Assembly: GCA_902812335.1 (NCBI GenBank)
Contig: CADDZL010000004.1
Coordinates: 1-37,566, forward strand
Source of the DNA: Chloroflexota bacterium
GTDB taxonomy: Bacteria; Chloroflexota; Anaerolineae; DSLN01
Length of the DNA: 37,566 nucleotides
Direction: 5' to 3'
Shown here: one piece after another, positions 1-6,913 of the stretch
Numbering within the stretch: the stretch's first letter is position 1
Layout: each line of letters begins with the position of its first letter
The notes under the pieces: generated by a model
What the model was told of the DNA's origin: nothing
The model's database searches: none
Seen by the model: the letters and a program-made list of their open reading frames with translations, nothing else
Made by a program: the position numbers and the translations under genes

Positions 1-621
1 TGTGGGCAGGAGCAGACCCGTCCCCACATATTCGGCCGGCAGCGTGCTGGTGGTCGGTACCACCGTCATCACATGGATCGCGGCCCCACATACCCGCGCC
101 AGTTCCGCTGCCAACGGCACCGCCGGCTCGTGCAGCGCCGTGCTATCGAGCGGAACGAGGATCTTGCGGCACTCGAACGGCGGTTCGTCATCCGTCCCTT
201 TCGGCCGCACGAAAAACACGGGCAGCGTCCCACGCTGGATGACCTGCTGCGCAATGGTGCCCACCAGCATGTCGCGCAGCCCACCATGTCCGTGCGCGCA
301 CAGGATAGCCAGGTCCGCGTGCAGTTCATCGCCGTGGCTGATAATACTGCGGGCTACATCGGCTTCCTCCGTCGAGTGAACGTGTTTTTCGATGGAGATA
401 CCAGGCCGCGCGAACCGCGCCGCGATCTCGTCGAGATAGGCTTGCGCTTCGTCCACCCGCAGCAAATGGCGCTGACCGTGAATGCTCGCAGGCGCGCCTT
501 GTTCAATGACGTGAAAGAGGATAATCGCCGCCTGGAAATGTTCGGCGAGATAGAACGTCGCCGGCAACACTGATTCGGCCAGATGCGAGCCGTCAAGCGG
601 CACCAGCAGTCGTTTGAACAT
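1..621 (-). CDS. Universal stress protein, tandem UspA domains (3' end beyond window)
   Basis: The reading frame starts at ATG 619-621 and stays open to the window edge, giving 207 codons of a longer protein. The first UspA domain opens with a KRLLVPLDGS strand-loop and ends with an AHGHGGLRDMLVGT segment. That segment corresponds to the G-2x-G-9x-G(S/T) nucleotide-binding motif, with the first glycine replaced by cysteine (residues about 109-123). A second domain begins at KILVPLDSTALHEPAVPLA, so this is a two-domain Usp. A strong Shine-Dalgarno (GGAGGAGG) lies inside the end of mntH, and only 2 nt separate the two genes, so they are almost certainly one operon. UspA proteins are cytosolic nucleotide-binding stress proteins. 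A link to metal stress is inferred from the operon only. Confidence 0.9.
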   Translation of the reverse strand, partial: MFKRLLVPLDGSHLAESVLPATFYLAEHFQAAIILFHVIEQGAPASIHGQRHLLRVDEAQAYLDEIAARFARPGISIEKHVHSTEEADVARSIISHGDELHADLAILCAHGHGGLRDMLVGTIAQQVIQRGTLPVFFVRPKGTDDEPPFECRKILVPLDSTALHEPAVPLAAELARVCGAAIHVMTVVPTTSTLPAEYVGTGLLLPT

Positions 622-623
622 GG

Positions 624-1982
624 TTAGCCTCCTCCGCCGAACAGCGATTGATACAGCAGGAAAACGTTCAGAGCGACAATCAACGCGGCAGCAATGCTCG
701 CGATGATCGTGGTGCTACGGCGATTGACCAGAACACCCATGATGTCCGGTCGTGCCGTGAAGATGACCAGCGGGATGATCGCGAAGGGCAAGCCGAAACT
801 GAGCACGACCTGGCTCAGGACCAGCGTGTTAGTAGGATCGAGCCTCAGCCCAATCACGATGAATGAGGGCAACATGGTGAGCAGGCGGCGGATCCACACC
901 GGTATTTTGCGATGGACGAAACCCTGCATGATGATCTGGCCCGCCATAGTTCCTACAGTTGAGGACGACTGGCCCGAAGCCCATAGCGAGATGGCGAAGA
1001 CCAGGCTGGCCGCGCCGCCCAACAGTGGCACCAGTGTGCGGTGCGCCTCTTCTATCGTGCCAATATCCGTCAAGCCATGTTGAAAAAACGTGGAGGCAGC
1101 CATGATCAACATGGCCGCATTAACCAATCCGGCGACCGACATGGCAATCAGCACATCAACCAGTTCGAAGCGAAAGAGCCGGCGCAACTGGGCAGGATCG
1201 CGCGTGACGACCCGGCCCTGCATCAGGCCTGAGTGCAGGAAGATGGCATGCGGCATGACCGTCGCACCCAGGATACCGGCCGCCAATAGCACACTCTCTG
1301 TGCCGGAGAACTGCGGCACGATGGAATGAAAAGCAATCACGCCCCAATCAGGGCGGTCGAGCACCGTTTCTATCAGGTAGGATACGGCAATCACACCCAC
1401 CAGTGACGTAATCAGCGCCTCCAGCGGGCGAAATCCACGCCGCTCGAGCAACAGAACGACGAACGTGGCGCAGCCGATGAGAACAGCCGGCACTAGCAGC
1501 GGCGGCCAACCCGTGATATTTCCGAGCTTCTGGAAGAGGCCGGGGAAAAGCAAATAGACCCCCAGCGCCGCCCCCAGAAACTCCGCCAGGTCGGTGGCCA
1601 TGGCGACGACTTCCATCAGGGCCCACATCCCATAGCCCGCCCAGCGGGGATAGTGATCGCGCATCATCTCGGCGAGGTTCTTGCCGGTGGCAATGCCCAA
1701 CTTGGCCGATAGCGATTGAACCAACATGGCCGTCAGATTGCTGGCGAAGATGACCCAGAGCAACAGGTAACCGAACCTTGCGCCCGCCTGGATATTCGTG
1801 GCATAGTTGCCCGGGTCCACGTAGGCCACCGAGGCAATAAAGGCCGGCCCGAGGAAGGGCAGGAGCCGGGCCAGCCACCCTTTCTGGCTCCGCCCTTCAA
1901 GCACTTCCATGGCTGCGGAGACTGTGCCTACGTCGGCAGGCTTGACTCGATTGATGGCATTGGGCTGCGTCGAACCTGGCAT
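624..1982 (-). CDS. mntH: Nramp-family divalent metal (Mn2+/Fe2+) transporter
   Basis: This 452-aa polytopic membrane protein has the Nramp signature DPGN in TM1 (D56, N59) and the TM6 motif ATVMPH (A240, M243). Together these supply the residues that coordinate Mn2+/Fe2+ in characterised Nramp structures, so a true metal transporter is likely rather than a Nramp-related Mg or Al carrier. The ATG start is preceded by AAGGAG at good spacing. It lies 13 nt downstream of a decayed ABC permease gene and 2 nt upstream of a universal stress protein. The likely promoter, which overlaps a DtxR/MntR-like palindrome at 2793-2810, sits upstream of the pseudogene, so mntH would be transcribed through the remnant. 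Expected role: proton-coupled metal import at the inner membrane, repressed when metal is plentiful. Confidence 0.95.
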   Translation of the reverse strand: MPGSTQPNAINRVKPADVGTVSAAMEVLEGRSQKGWLARLLPFLGPAFIASVAYVDPGNYATNIQAGARFGYLLLWVIFASNLTAMLVQSLSAKLGIATGKNLAEMMRDHYPRWAGYGMWALMEVVAMATDLAEFLGAALGVYLLFPGLFQKLGNITGWPPLLVPAVLIGCATFVVLLLERRGFRPLEALITSLVGVIAVSYLIETVLDRPDWGVIAFHSIVPQFSGTESVLLAAGILGATVMPHAIFLHSGLMQGRVVTRDPAQLRRLFRFELVDVLIAMSVAGLVNAAMLIMAASTFFQHGLTDIGTIEEAHRTLVPLLGGAASLVFAISLWASGQSSSTVGTMAGQIIMQGFVHRKIPVWIRRLLTMLPSFIVIGLRLDPTNTLVLSQVVLSFGLPFAIIPLVIFTARPDIMGVLVNRRSTTIIASIAAALIVALNVFLLYQSLFGGGG

Positions 1983-1995
1983 TATCGCTCCTTGA

Positions 1996-2739
1996 TTATA
2001 TTACCGTGTTCATCATGCCGAAGCCGCCGATGATCACCGCCAGCAGCGACGGCTCCCAAGCAGAGCCACGAATATAGGCGATCTCACCCTGGCTCTCGGC
2101 GGCCCGGCTGGAGGCCCTTGCCTCAGCATCGGGCAACACGCGCTCTGAGCGCTGCCGCACGCGCTCGATCTGGCTGGGGGCCTTAAGCTGGGCCTGGGAG
2201 GCACCGAGCTGGCGCGGCTTTTGCAAGAGCGCCTGGGCAGCGGCCAGGGTAATAGCCGCTGCGGCCTCTTCATAGGCGGAACCGGTCTCGAAAATACCTG
2301 CGATATGAAAGGCCGAATCCGTCAGGCGAATGGTATCGCCGACTCTCAGCTCGAAGTTCTGTGCGGCGAGCTTGCCCAGGATGAGCAGCCGGCCGTGACC
2401 ATGCCAGGCCGACAGGCTCTGCCCCTCGACGATCTTGAAGCGCTGTATGGCGAAGCTCTGGGGATCGTGGCCGAAGACGAAGAAGTAAGGTGAGCCTTCG
2501 GTGGTGACGATGCCTGACAGCAGGCCGGCCACTGCGCGCACCTCCGGCATGGCCTTGATCTGATCGCTCACGACCTGGGGTAGCGCGCTTAGCGTGATGT
2601 CGAAGGGGCCCTCTTGGGTGAGGACGAGGTCAGCGCCGCTGCCGGCGAGGGTGGTGGTGTAGCCTTCGGCCATCGCCCCCAGCATGACAATGGTGAGCAG
2701 GCGGCGCGTCCTGCGACGCGCCAGGTTTCTGAGGATCAT
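1996..2739 (-). pseudogene. Truncated MacB/FtsX-type ABC transporter permease
   Basis: The frame encodes 247 aa. The N-terminus (ILRNLARRRTRRLLT) is typical of MacB/LolC-like permeases, and the middle resembles the MacB periplasmic domain. The sequence stops at GGFGMMNTVI, which in intact relatives begins the FtsX core and is followed by three membrane helices. The stop TAA comes immediately after, so the whole FtsX core is missing. The first membrane helix also looks shortened: RRLLT runs almost directly into LGAMAEGY, where family members carry about 20 hydrophobic residues. With neither transmembrane region the product cannot be a functional permease. It sits first in the transcription unit ahead of mntH. 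A short soluble product remains possible but unlikely. Confidence 0.75.
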
Positions 2740-2792
2740 AGCGTAGCGTCCGCCGCCTCGACTTATCAGACTTTCGTACCACAGAAATCATG

Positions 2793-2810
2793 ATTTAGGT
2801 ATGACTAAAT
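2793..2810. promoter_or_regulatory. DtxR/MntR-like metal operator palindrome
   Basis: The 18-bp sequence ATTTAGGTATGACTAAAT has perfect 6-bp arms (ATTTAG/CTAAAT) around a 6-bp centre. It resembles the TTTAGG...CCTAAA boxes bound by DtxR/IdeR/MntR-family repressors. It shares its last two bases with the -10 box of the promoter at 2809-2836 and covers the expected transcription start, the classic position for repression. The gene downstream is mntH, which fits a Mn- or Fe-responsive repressor. The regulator itself is not in the window. Confidence 0.65.
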
Positions 2811-2836
2811 TATAACCTCAGCTCCCTATCTGTCAA
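2809..2836 (-). promoter_or_regulatory. Consensus sigma70 promoter of the mntH operon
   Basis: On the minus strand TTGACA (2831-2836) and TATAAT (2809-2814) are separated by 16 bp. Both hexamers are perfect consensus. It points toward the permease remnant, mntH and the universal stress gene, and overlaps the metal-box palindrome. Confidence 0.8.
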
Positions 2837-2991
2837 GCCCTTGCTGACACCGGTCGGGATTATAGTGCACTTCCGATAGTTCTCCTAGACACAAAGCCGA
2901 CATTTGCCCGACGTTGACCGATCATGGGCACAGTCTATCACGGGATATGCGCCAACGTCATGAGAGAGGGGTCCTGGTGCGGTCAGGCTAT

Positions 2992-3013
2992 CCCTTCCCC
3001 GGCCAGGGAAGGG
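2992..3013 (-). terminator. GC-rich hairpin after rel
   Basis: CCCTTCCC and GGGAAGGG form a perfect 8-bp stem with a 6-nt loop, starting 15 nt beyond the rel stop codon on the minus strand. There is no T-tract, so it may be a factor-assisted terminator or an mRNA 3'-end stabiliser rather than a classical intrinsic terminator. Confidence 0.4.
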
Positions 3014-3028
3014 TGGTGGGCTCAGCTC

Positions 3029-5206
3029 CTACGAGGTCTGCCGCCGGGCTTCGATGACGTTAGGCACGCGCTCGATCTTCGCCAGTACCCGGCTGAGCTG
3101 GGCGATGCCGGTGATCTCCATGGTGGTATAGAAGGTGGCGATGTTGCGGCTGGTGGTGATGTTCACCTGGCTCATGTTGATGCCCTCACCCGCCACGATG
3201 CCGGAAATCTCATGCAACAGCCCACCCCGGTCGTAGGCCACGATCCTGACCTGGACCGGATAGGTCTGCTGGCTGGGGCCCCAGGCGACTTCAATCAACC
3301 GCTCGCGCTCCTGCGAGAGCAACACGTTAGGGCAATCGCGGCGGTGGATAGTCACGCCCCGCCCACGCGTGATGTAGCCGATGATCTGGTCGCCCGGCAG
3401 CGGGTTGCAGCAGCGGGCGATGTGTGTGAGCAGGCCGCCCGTGCCATGCACCTCGATGCCCTCCACAGTCAATGGTGGTGGGGGGGCTGGGACCTCAGCC
3501 GGCACGGTCGCCTCGGCGGCCCGCTGCTCCAGCTCCAGATTGACGATCTGGCCGGCGATCTGCTGCGAATTGATGTCGCCAGTGCCCACCGCCGCCAGGA
3601 AGTCATCCAGCTTATCGTAGCCGAAGAGCTTGCTGATACGCTCATGGGCCAGGCCATCCACGCCCAGCCGCTTCAGCTCCCGCTCCAGAAAGTCACGGCC
3701 CTGGGCAATGTTCTTGTCGCGGTCCTGGCGCTTGAACCACTGCCGGATTTTAGAGCGGGCGCGCTGCGTTTTGACATAGCCCAGGTGGGGATTGAGCCAA
3801 TCGCGACTGGGGCCGCCGCGCTTGGCGGTAATGATTTCCACCTGATCGCCGGTCTTGAGTTGATAATCCAGATTGACCAGCCGCCCGTTGACCTTGGCCC
3901 CACGGCAGCGGTCACCGACCTCAGTATGAACGTGGTAAGCGAAGTCAATCGGCGTCGCCCCGGCCGGCAGGTCAATGATGTCGCCTTTGGGCGTGAAGAC
4001 ATAAACCCGGTCCTGGAAGACATCGGTTTTGAGCGATTCGACGAAGTCGCCGGCGTCGGCGACGTCCTGGCGCCAGTCGAGCAGCGAACGCAGCCAGGCG
4101 ATCTTATTCTCGTATTCGAGGTCGCGCTTGCCGCCCTCCTTATAGCGCCAGTGGGCCGCGATGCCGTATTCGGCCGTCTGGTGCATCTCATAGGTACGGA
4201 TCTGCACCTCTAGCGTCTTGCCGTCGTCGGCCACGACCGCGGTGTGCAGGCTGCGGTACATGTTATCCTTGGGCGTGGCGATGTAGTCGTCGAACTCGCC
4301 AGGGATCGGGCGCCACAGCCCGTGGACGATGCCCAGGACCTGGTAGCAGGTCGGGATGTCTGCCACGATGACGCGCACCGCGCGCACATCGTAGATCTGC
4401 TCGAAGGTTACGCCCTTGCGCGCCATCTTCTTGTAGATGCTGTAGATATGCTTGGGCCGGCCGCTCACCTCGGCCTGGATGCCCGCTTCGGCCAGTTTGC
4501 CTTTGAGCGTTGTGACGATGTGCTCGATGTGGGCTTCACGTTCGGCGCGTCGGTCGGCGATGAGCCGGGCGATCTCTTTGTAGCGCACCGGGTCGAGATG
4601 GCGGAAGCCCAGGTCCTCCAGTTCCCACTTCATTTGCCAGATACCCAGGCGGTTGGCGAGGGGGGCGAAGACATCCAGCGTCTCGCGGGCGATACGCTGG
4701 CGGCGCTCTTCGGGCAGCGCGCCCAGCGTGCGCATGTTGTGCAGGCGGTCGGCCAGCTTGATCAGTACCACGCGCACGTCGTCCACCATTGCCAGGAAGA
4801 TCTTGCGCAGCGATTCTGAATTCAGATCGCTGAGCGGGCGCTGGTCCATCTGGCTAAGCTGGTCAATCTGCTGCAGCTTGGTCACACCATCCACCAGCCG
4901 GGCGATCTCCTCGCCGAACTCGCGCTGGATGTCTTCGATGGTGAAGCCGGTATCCTCGACCACATCGTGCAGCAGGCCAGCAGCAATGACGGCCGGGTCA
5001 AGGTTCAGGTCGGCCAGGATCTTAGCGACGGCCAGGCTGTGCTGGATATAAGGCTCGCCCGAGGCACGGGTCTGGCCTTCGTGTGCCATCGCCGCCAGTT
5101 CATAGGCGCGCCGAATCAGGTCCCGGTCGGCCGGGGCCAGGTTGCCGTCAAGATGGACCAGCAGAGTTTCCAGTTTCATCGTGCGATCCGACGTAGCTTC
5201 AGCCAT
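3029..5206 (-). CDS. rel: RelA/SpoT (Rel) (p)ppGpp synthetase/hydrolase
   Basis: This full-length Rel is about 725 aa. Numbering below counts from a TTG three codons upstream of the chosen ATG. Domains in order: HD hydrolase (about 45-190) with HDVVEDT at 83-89 and LADRLHNMRTL at 154-164; synthetase (about 250-360) with RPKHIYSIYKKM and YIATPKDNMYRSLH; TGS (about 398-458); a CC/zinc-finger-like region (about 600-630); and ACT (about 650-726). The synthetase loop reads EFDD (307-310), the form described for monofunctional RelA, whereas bifunctional Rel enzymes usually have RxKD. The hydrolase motifs nevertheless look intact. I chose ATG 5206 because the TTG at 5215 lies in the -10 box. No Shine-Dalgarno precedes the ATG, which fits a leaderless transcript. 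It acts in the cytosol, at the ribosome, in the stringent response. Confidence 0.93.
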   Translation of the reverse strand: MAEATSDRTMKLETLLVHLDGNLAPADRDLIRRAYELAAMAHEGQTRASGEPYIQHSLAVAKILADLNLDPAVIAAGLLHDVVEDTGFTIEDIQREFGEEIARLVDGVTKLQQIDQLSQMDQRPLSDLNSESLRKIFLAMVDDVRVVLIKLADRLHNMRTLGALPEERRQRIARETLDVFAPLANRLGIWQMKWELEDLGFRHLDPVRYKEIARLIADRRAEREAHIEHIVTTLKGKLAEAGIQAEVSGRPKHIYSIYKKMARKGVTFEQIYDVRAVRVIVADIPTCYQVLGIVHGLWRPIPGEFDDYIATPKDNMYRSLHTAVVADDGKTLEVQIRTYEMHQTAEYGIAAHWRYKEGGKRDLEYENKIAWLRSLLDWRQDVADAGDFVESLKTDVFQDRVYVFTPKGDIIDLPAGATPIDFAYHVHTEVGDRCRGAKVNGRLVNLDYQLKTGDQVEIITAKRGGPSRDWLNPHLGYVKTQRARSKIRQWFKRQDRDKNIAQGRDFLERELKRLGVDGLAHERISKLFGYDKLDDFLAAVGTGDINSQQIAGQIVNLELEQRAAEATVPAEVPAPPPPLTVEGIEVHGTGGLLTHIARCCNPLPGDQIIGYITRGRGVTIHRRDCPNVLLSQERERLIEVAWGPSQQTYPVQVRIVAYDRGGLLHEISGIVAGEGINMSQVNITTSRNIATFYTTMEITGIAQLSRVLAKIERVPNVIEARRQTS

Positions 5207-5214
5207 TATTAGCA

Positions 5215-5244
5215 AGTATACCAGACTCTGAGGCAGGGATACAA
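5215..5244 (-). promoter_or_regulatory. Extended -10 promoter of rel, probably leaderless
   Basis: On the minus strand the -10 box is TATACT (5215-5220), preceded by TGG, an extended -10 element. A weak -35, TTGTAT (5239-5244), lies 18 bp further upstream. Exactly 8 nt separate the -10 box from the rel ATG, so transcription should start within a few bases of the start codon. Confidence 0.6.
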
Positions 5245-5248
5245 GCGG

Positions 5249-5294
5249 CGTAAAACGTGATGCGTGAAACGCGACCTACGTTTCATGTTTTACG
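5249..5294. repeat. Palindromic repeat built from GTAAAACG/GTGAAACG words
   Basis: CGTAAAAC (5249-5256) pairs with GTTTTACG (5287-5294), and GTGAAACG (5264-5271) pairs imperfectly with CGTTTCAT (5279-5286). The same words form the inverted repeat at 6693-6748, so this is a dispersed palindromic family. The end of the thioesterase gene (codons for QNVKHET) is written within it. Confidence 0.6.
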
Positions 5295-5689
5295 TTTTGT
5301 GCCAGGATATTGCGCCAGCGGGGTGGGATCACCGCTACGCGCCCGTTCCGGTCAATGCACACATGCTGGCTCTGGCCCGTCGCCAGGAGTTGGCCGGTAT
5401 CGGCCTGGACGGCCTCGTAGGCAAAGGTGACCGTCCGGCTGCGCACGTCTTCGAGCCAGGTGCGGATGGTCACGCGCTCGCCGTAGTGGGCTGGAGCCAG
5501 ATAGCGGAGATGGATCTCGGTGACGGTCAGGAAGTAGCCGCTGCGCTCGATCTCGGCATAGTCGCTGCCGATGGCGCGCATGTAAGCGGACCGGCCTTCT
5601 TCTATCCAGACGACGTAGGCGCTGTGGTGGACGACGCCCATCTGGTCAGTTTCGGCATAGCGGACATGGAAGGTGGTTTCGATACTCAT
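5276..5689 (-). CDS. 4-hydroxybenzoyl-CoA-type acyl-CoA thioesterase (YbgC/FadM-like)
   Basis: This 137-aa single hot-dog domain has the family's signature YAETDQMGVVHHSAYVVWIEEGR near the N-terminus. It contains the catalytic Asp of the 4-hydroxybenzoyl-CoA thioesterase group (D15) and the following V-x-H-x-x-Y helix start. Such proteins hydrolyse acyl-CoA thioesters in the cytosol; the substrate cannot be read from sequence. The ATG overlaps the TGA of the upstream CoA-transferase-like gene (ATGA), so the two are translationally coupled, which suggests a shared acyl-CoA pathway. The C-terminal residues are encoded by a dispersed palindromic repeat, so the tail may be a recent addition. Related acyl-ACP thioesterases cannot be excluded. 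Confidence 0.88.
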   Translation of the reverse strand: MSIETTFHVRYAETDQMGVVHHSAYVVWIEEGRSAYMRAIGSDYAEIERSGYFLTVTEIHLRYLAPAHYGERVTIRTWLEDVRSRTVTFAYEAVQADTGQLLATGQSQHVCIDRNGRVAVIPPRWRNILAQNVKHET

Positions 5690-6495
5690 GTTTCGTGTGC
5701 CAGGACCTCACGCAACAAGGTCTTACGCTCTCCGGCCGCCAGCATCTCCAGCTTGCGGGTCCCCAGCGGGTCAATCTCCTCGCGCAACAGGCGTACTTCC
5801 TCGGCGGTAGGTGGCTCGGTCTCGCCCGCATCCGGCGCGACCTGGAGCGGGAAGCCGGTTTGGGCCTGGATGTCGCGCAGTGACTGGCCGGGGTGCCACG
5901 TCACCAGACGCATACGCCCGTCGGCGAAATCGAACTGGCCCAGGTCGCTCACCAGGTAGCGCGGGCCGGCCCCGGCCGACCGGGCCGGGTTATGGCCCAG
6001 GCCGGAGAGGATATCGAGTTGCTCGACGAAGACAGCGCGGCTGTGGCGGGGGACGTACAGGTAGAATTTGTCGGAGTAGGCGGTTACGTCGGCGATGCCG
6101 CCGCAGCCGGGCAGGCGGACGCGGGGCCGGGCGTAGCTGCCGCCGATGAAGATGTTATTGCAATTGCCCTGAGCATCCACCTGGCCGGGCCGGAAGAATT
6201 CCTTGAAGTGCAGGCGGGGCAGAAGTTCGCAGGCCACCTGGGTGAAGCTGAACGTGATCAGTGCCCGGCCCAACCACAGGTCCTCGACGCGGGCCAGGCC
6301 CAGCGGTATTGGGTCACGGCACACGCTGCTGCCGATGGCCGAGGCATAGTATACGTTGGGCGCGTGGGTGCGTTGCGCCAGGAGATAGCCGGCCATGACC
6401 AGTGGCGTGGCGATGCCCTGGGCCAGTATCTCACCATCTTCGACCTGGCGCGCAATGCAGACGCAGATCAGTTCGTCAACCGTCCAATCGGGCAT
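5686..6495 (-). CDS. CoA-transferase family I beta-subunit-like protein (GctB/IpdB-like)
   Basis: This 269-aa protein resembles beta subunits of glutaconate CoA-transferase and the related IpdB ring-cleavage hydrolases. Recognisable segments are ILAQGIATPLVMAGYLLAQ near residue 25, FFRPGQVDAQGNCNNIFIGG (about 103-122) and LPGCGGIADVTAYSDKFYLY (about 130-150). I see no E-N-G catalytic glutamate motif, which would fit an IpdAB-like hydrolytic role better than a transferase. No alpha subunit is encoded next to it; the upstream neighbour is a tRNA gene. The start is ATG 6495, exactly 8 nt after a TATACT -10 box and without a Shine-Dalgarno, so it is probably leaderless. The stop codon overlaps the thioesterase start. 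Confidence 0.75.
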   Translation of the reverse strand: MPDWTVDELICVCIARQVEDGEILAQGIATPLVMAGYLLAQRTHAPNVYYASAIGSSVCRDPIPLGLARVEDLWLGRALITFSFTQVACELLPRLHFKEFFRPGQVDAQGNCNNIFIGGSYARPRVRLPGCGGIADVTAYSDKFYLYVPRHSRAVFVEQLDILSGLGHNPARSAGAGPRYLVSDLGQFDFADGRMRLVTWHPGQSLRDIQAQTGFPLQVAPDAGETEPPTAEEVRLLREEIDPLGTRKLEMLAAGERKTLLREVLAHET

Positions 6496-6503
6496 CAAGG
6501 CGG

Positions 6504-6532
6504 AGTATAAAGGCCGATGCCGGGGATGTCAA
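6504..6532 (-). promoter_or_regulatory. Strong promoter of the CoA-transferase-like/thioesterase operon
   Basis: The minus strand carries TTGACA (6527-6532), a 17-bp spacer and TATACT (6504-6509). The ATG follows after 8 nt, predicting a leader of about two bases. It stands back to back with the tRNA-His promoter, with 12 bp between the two -35 boxes. Confidence 0.75.
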
Positions 6533-6544
6533 GGCCGGTGAGGA

Positions 6545-6573
6545 TTGACGGATCAGGCCACCGATGGTATAAT
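6545..6573 (+). promoter_or_regulatory. Promoter of tRNA-His
   Basis: TTGACG (6545-6550), a 17-bp spacer and a perfect TATAAT (6568-6573) lie 40 bp upstream of the tRNA-His gene. Confidence 0.75.
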
Positions 6574-6613
6574 CTATTCCATTCAACTGGTCATTCAGGG
6601 CTGGACAGTTCAT

Positions 6614-6686
6614 GGTGACTGTAGCTCAATGGCAGAGCACTCGGCTGTGGCCCGAGGTGTTGTGGGTTCGAGACCCACCAGTCACC
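6614..6686 (+). tRNA. tRNA-His (GTG)
   Basis: A complete cloverleaf can be drawn, with anticodon GTG in the loop CTGTGGC. G6614 serves as the extra G-1 opposite discriminator C6686, the identity element of tRNA-His. The T arm GTGGG-TTCGAGA-CCCAC is perfect. The 3' CCA is not encoded (CTG follows). Confidence 0.95.
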
Positions 6687-6692
6687 CTGATT

Positions 6693-6748
6693 GCAAAGCG
6701 TGAAACGTAAAACGCGGGGCTTCTGGCGGATTACGTTTCACGCTTTGC
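6693..6748. terminator. 18-bp inverted repeat between convergent tRNA genes
   Basis: GCAAAGCGTGAAACGTAA (6693-6710) and its exact complement (6731-6748) enclose a 20-nt loop. It lies 6 bp past tRNA-His and 15 bp past selC, which converge here, so it could end both transcripts. Neither strand shows a clear T-tract. It belongs to the same repeat family as 5249-5294. Confidence 0.55.
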
Positions 6749-6763
6749 GTTTCGCGGCATAGG

Positions 6764-6858
6764 CGGGGATGGATGGGAGTCGAACCCACCGCGCCCTGCC
6801 ACGCAGCGCGCCAAACGGTTTTGAAGACCGCGAGGACCACCGGGTCCCAACCACCCCC
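6764..6858 (-). tRNA. selC: tRNA-Sec (TCA), selenocysteine tRNA
   Basis: This 95-nt tRNA has the hallmarks of bacterial tRNA-Sec. The acceptor stem is 8 bp (GGGGGTGG with CCATCCCC), and the D stem is 6 bp (GGGACC/GGTCCT) closing a 4-nt loop. The anticodon loop is CTTCAAA with anticodon TCA. A long variable arm of about 9 bp carries one mismatch, and the T arm has 5 bp with loop TTCGACT. Discriminator is G. Acceptor plus T stem make the 13-bp (8+5) helix recognised by SelB. The organism therefore probably decodes UGA as selenocysteine, although selA, selB and selD are not in the window. Confidence 0.95.
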
Positions 6859-6869
6859 AGGCAAGACGT

Positions 6870-6898
6870 AGTTTACCTGATCCCTGGCCTGGCGACAA
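6870..6898 (-). promoter_or_regulatory. Probable selC promoter
   Basis: On the minus strand TTGTCG (6893-6898), a 17-bp spacer and TAAACT (6870-6875) lie 11 bp upstream of the mature 5' end of tRNA-Sec. The same -35 variant, TTGTCG, is found at the tRNA-Ser promoter. Confidence 0.5.
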
Positions 6899-6913
6899 GC
6901 GAGGGTCAGCAGG

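Noticed and set aside
2924-4213. Long plus-strand open frame (429 codons) opposite rel
   Set aside because: It runs antisense through the Rel coding sequence, which has clear domains; the translated product has no family character and no ribosome binding site.
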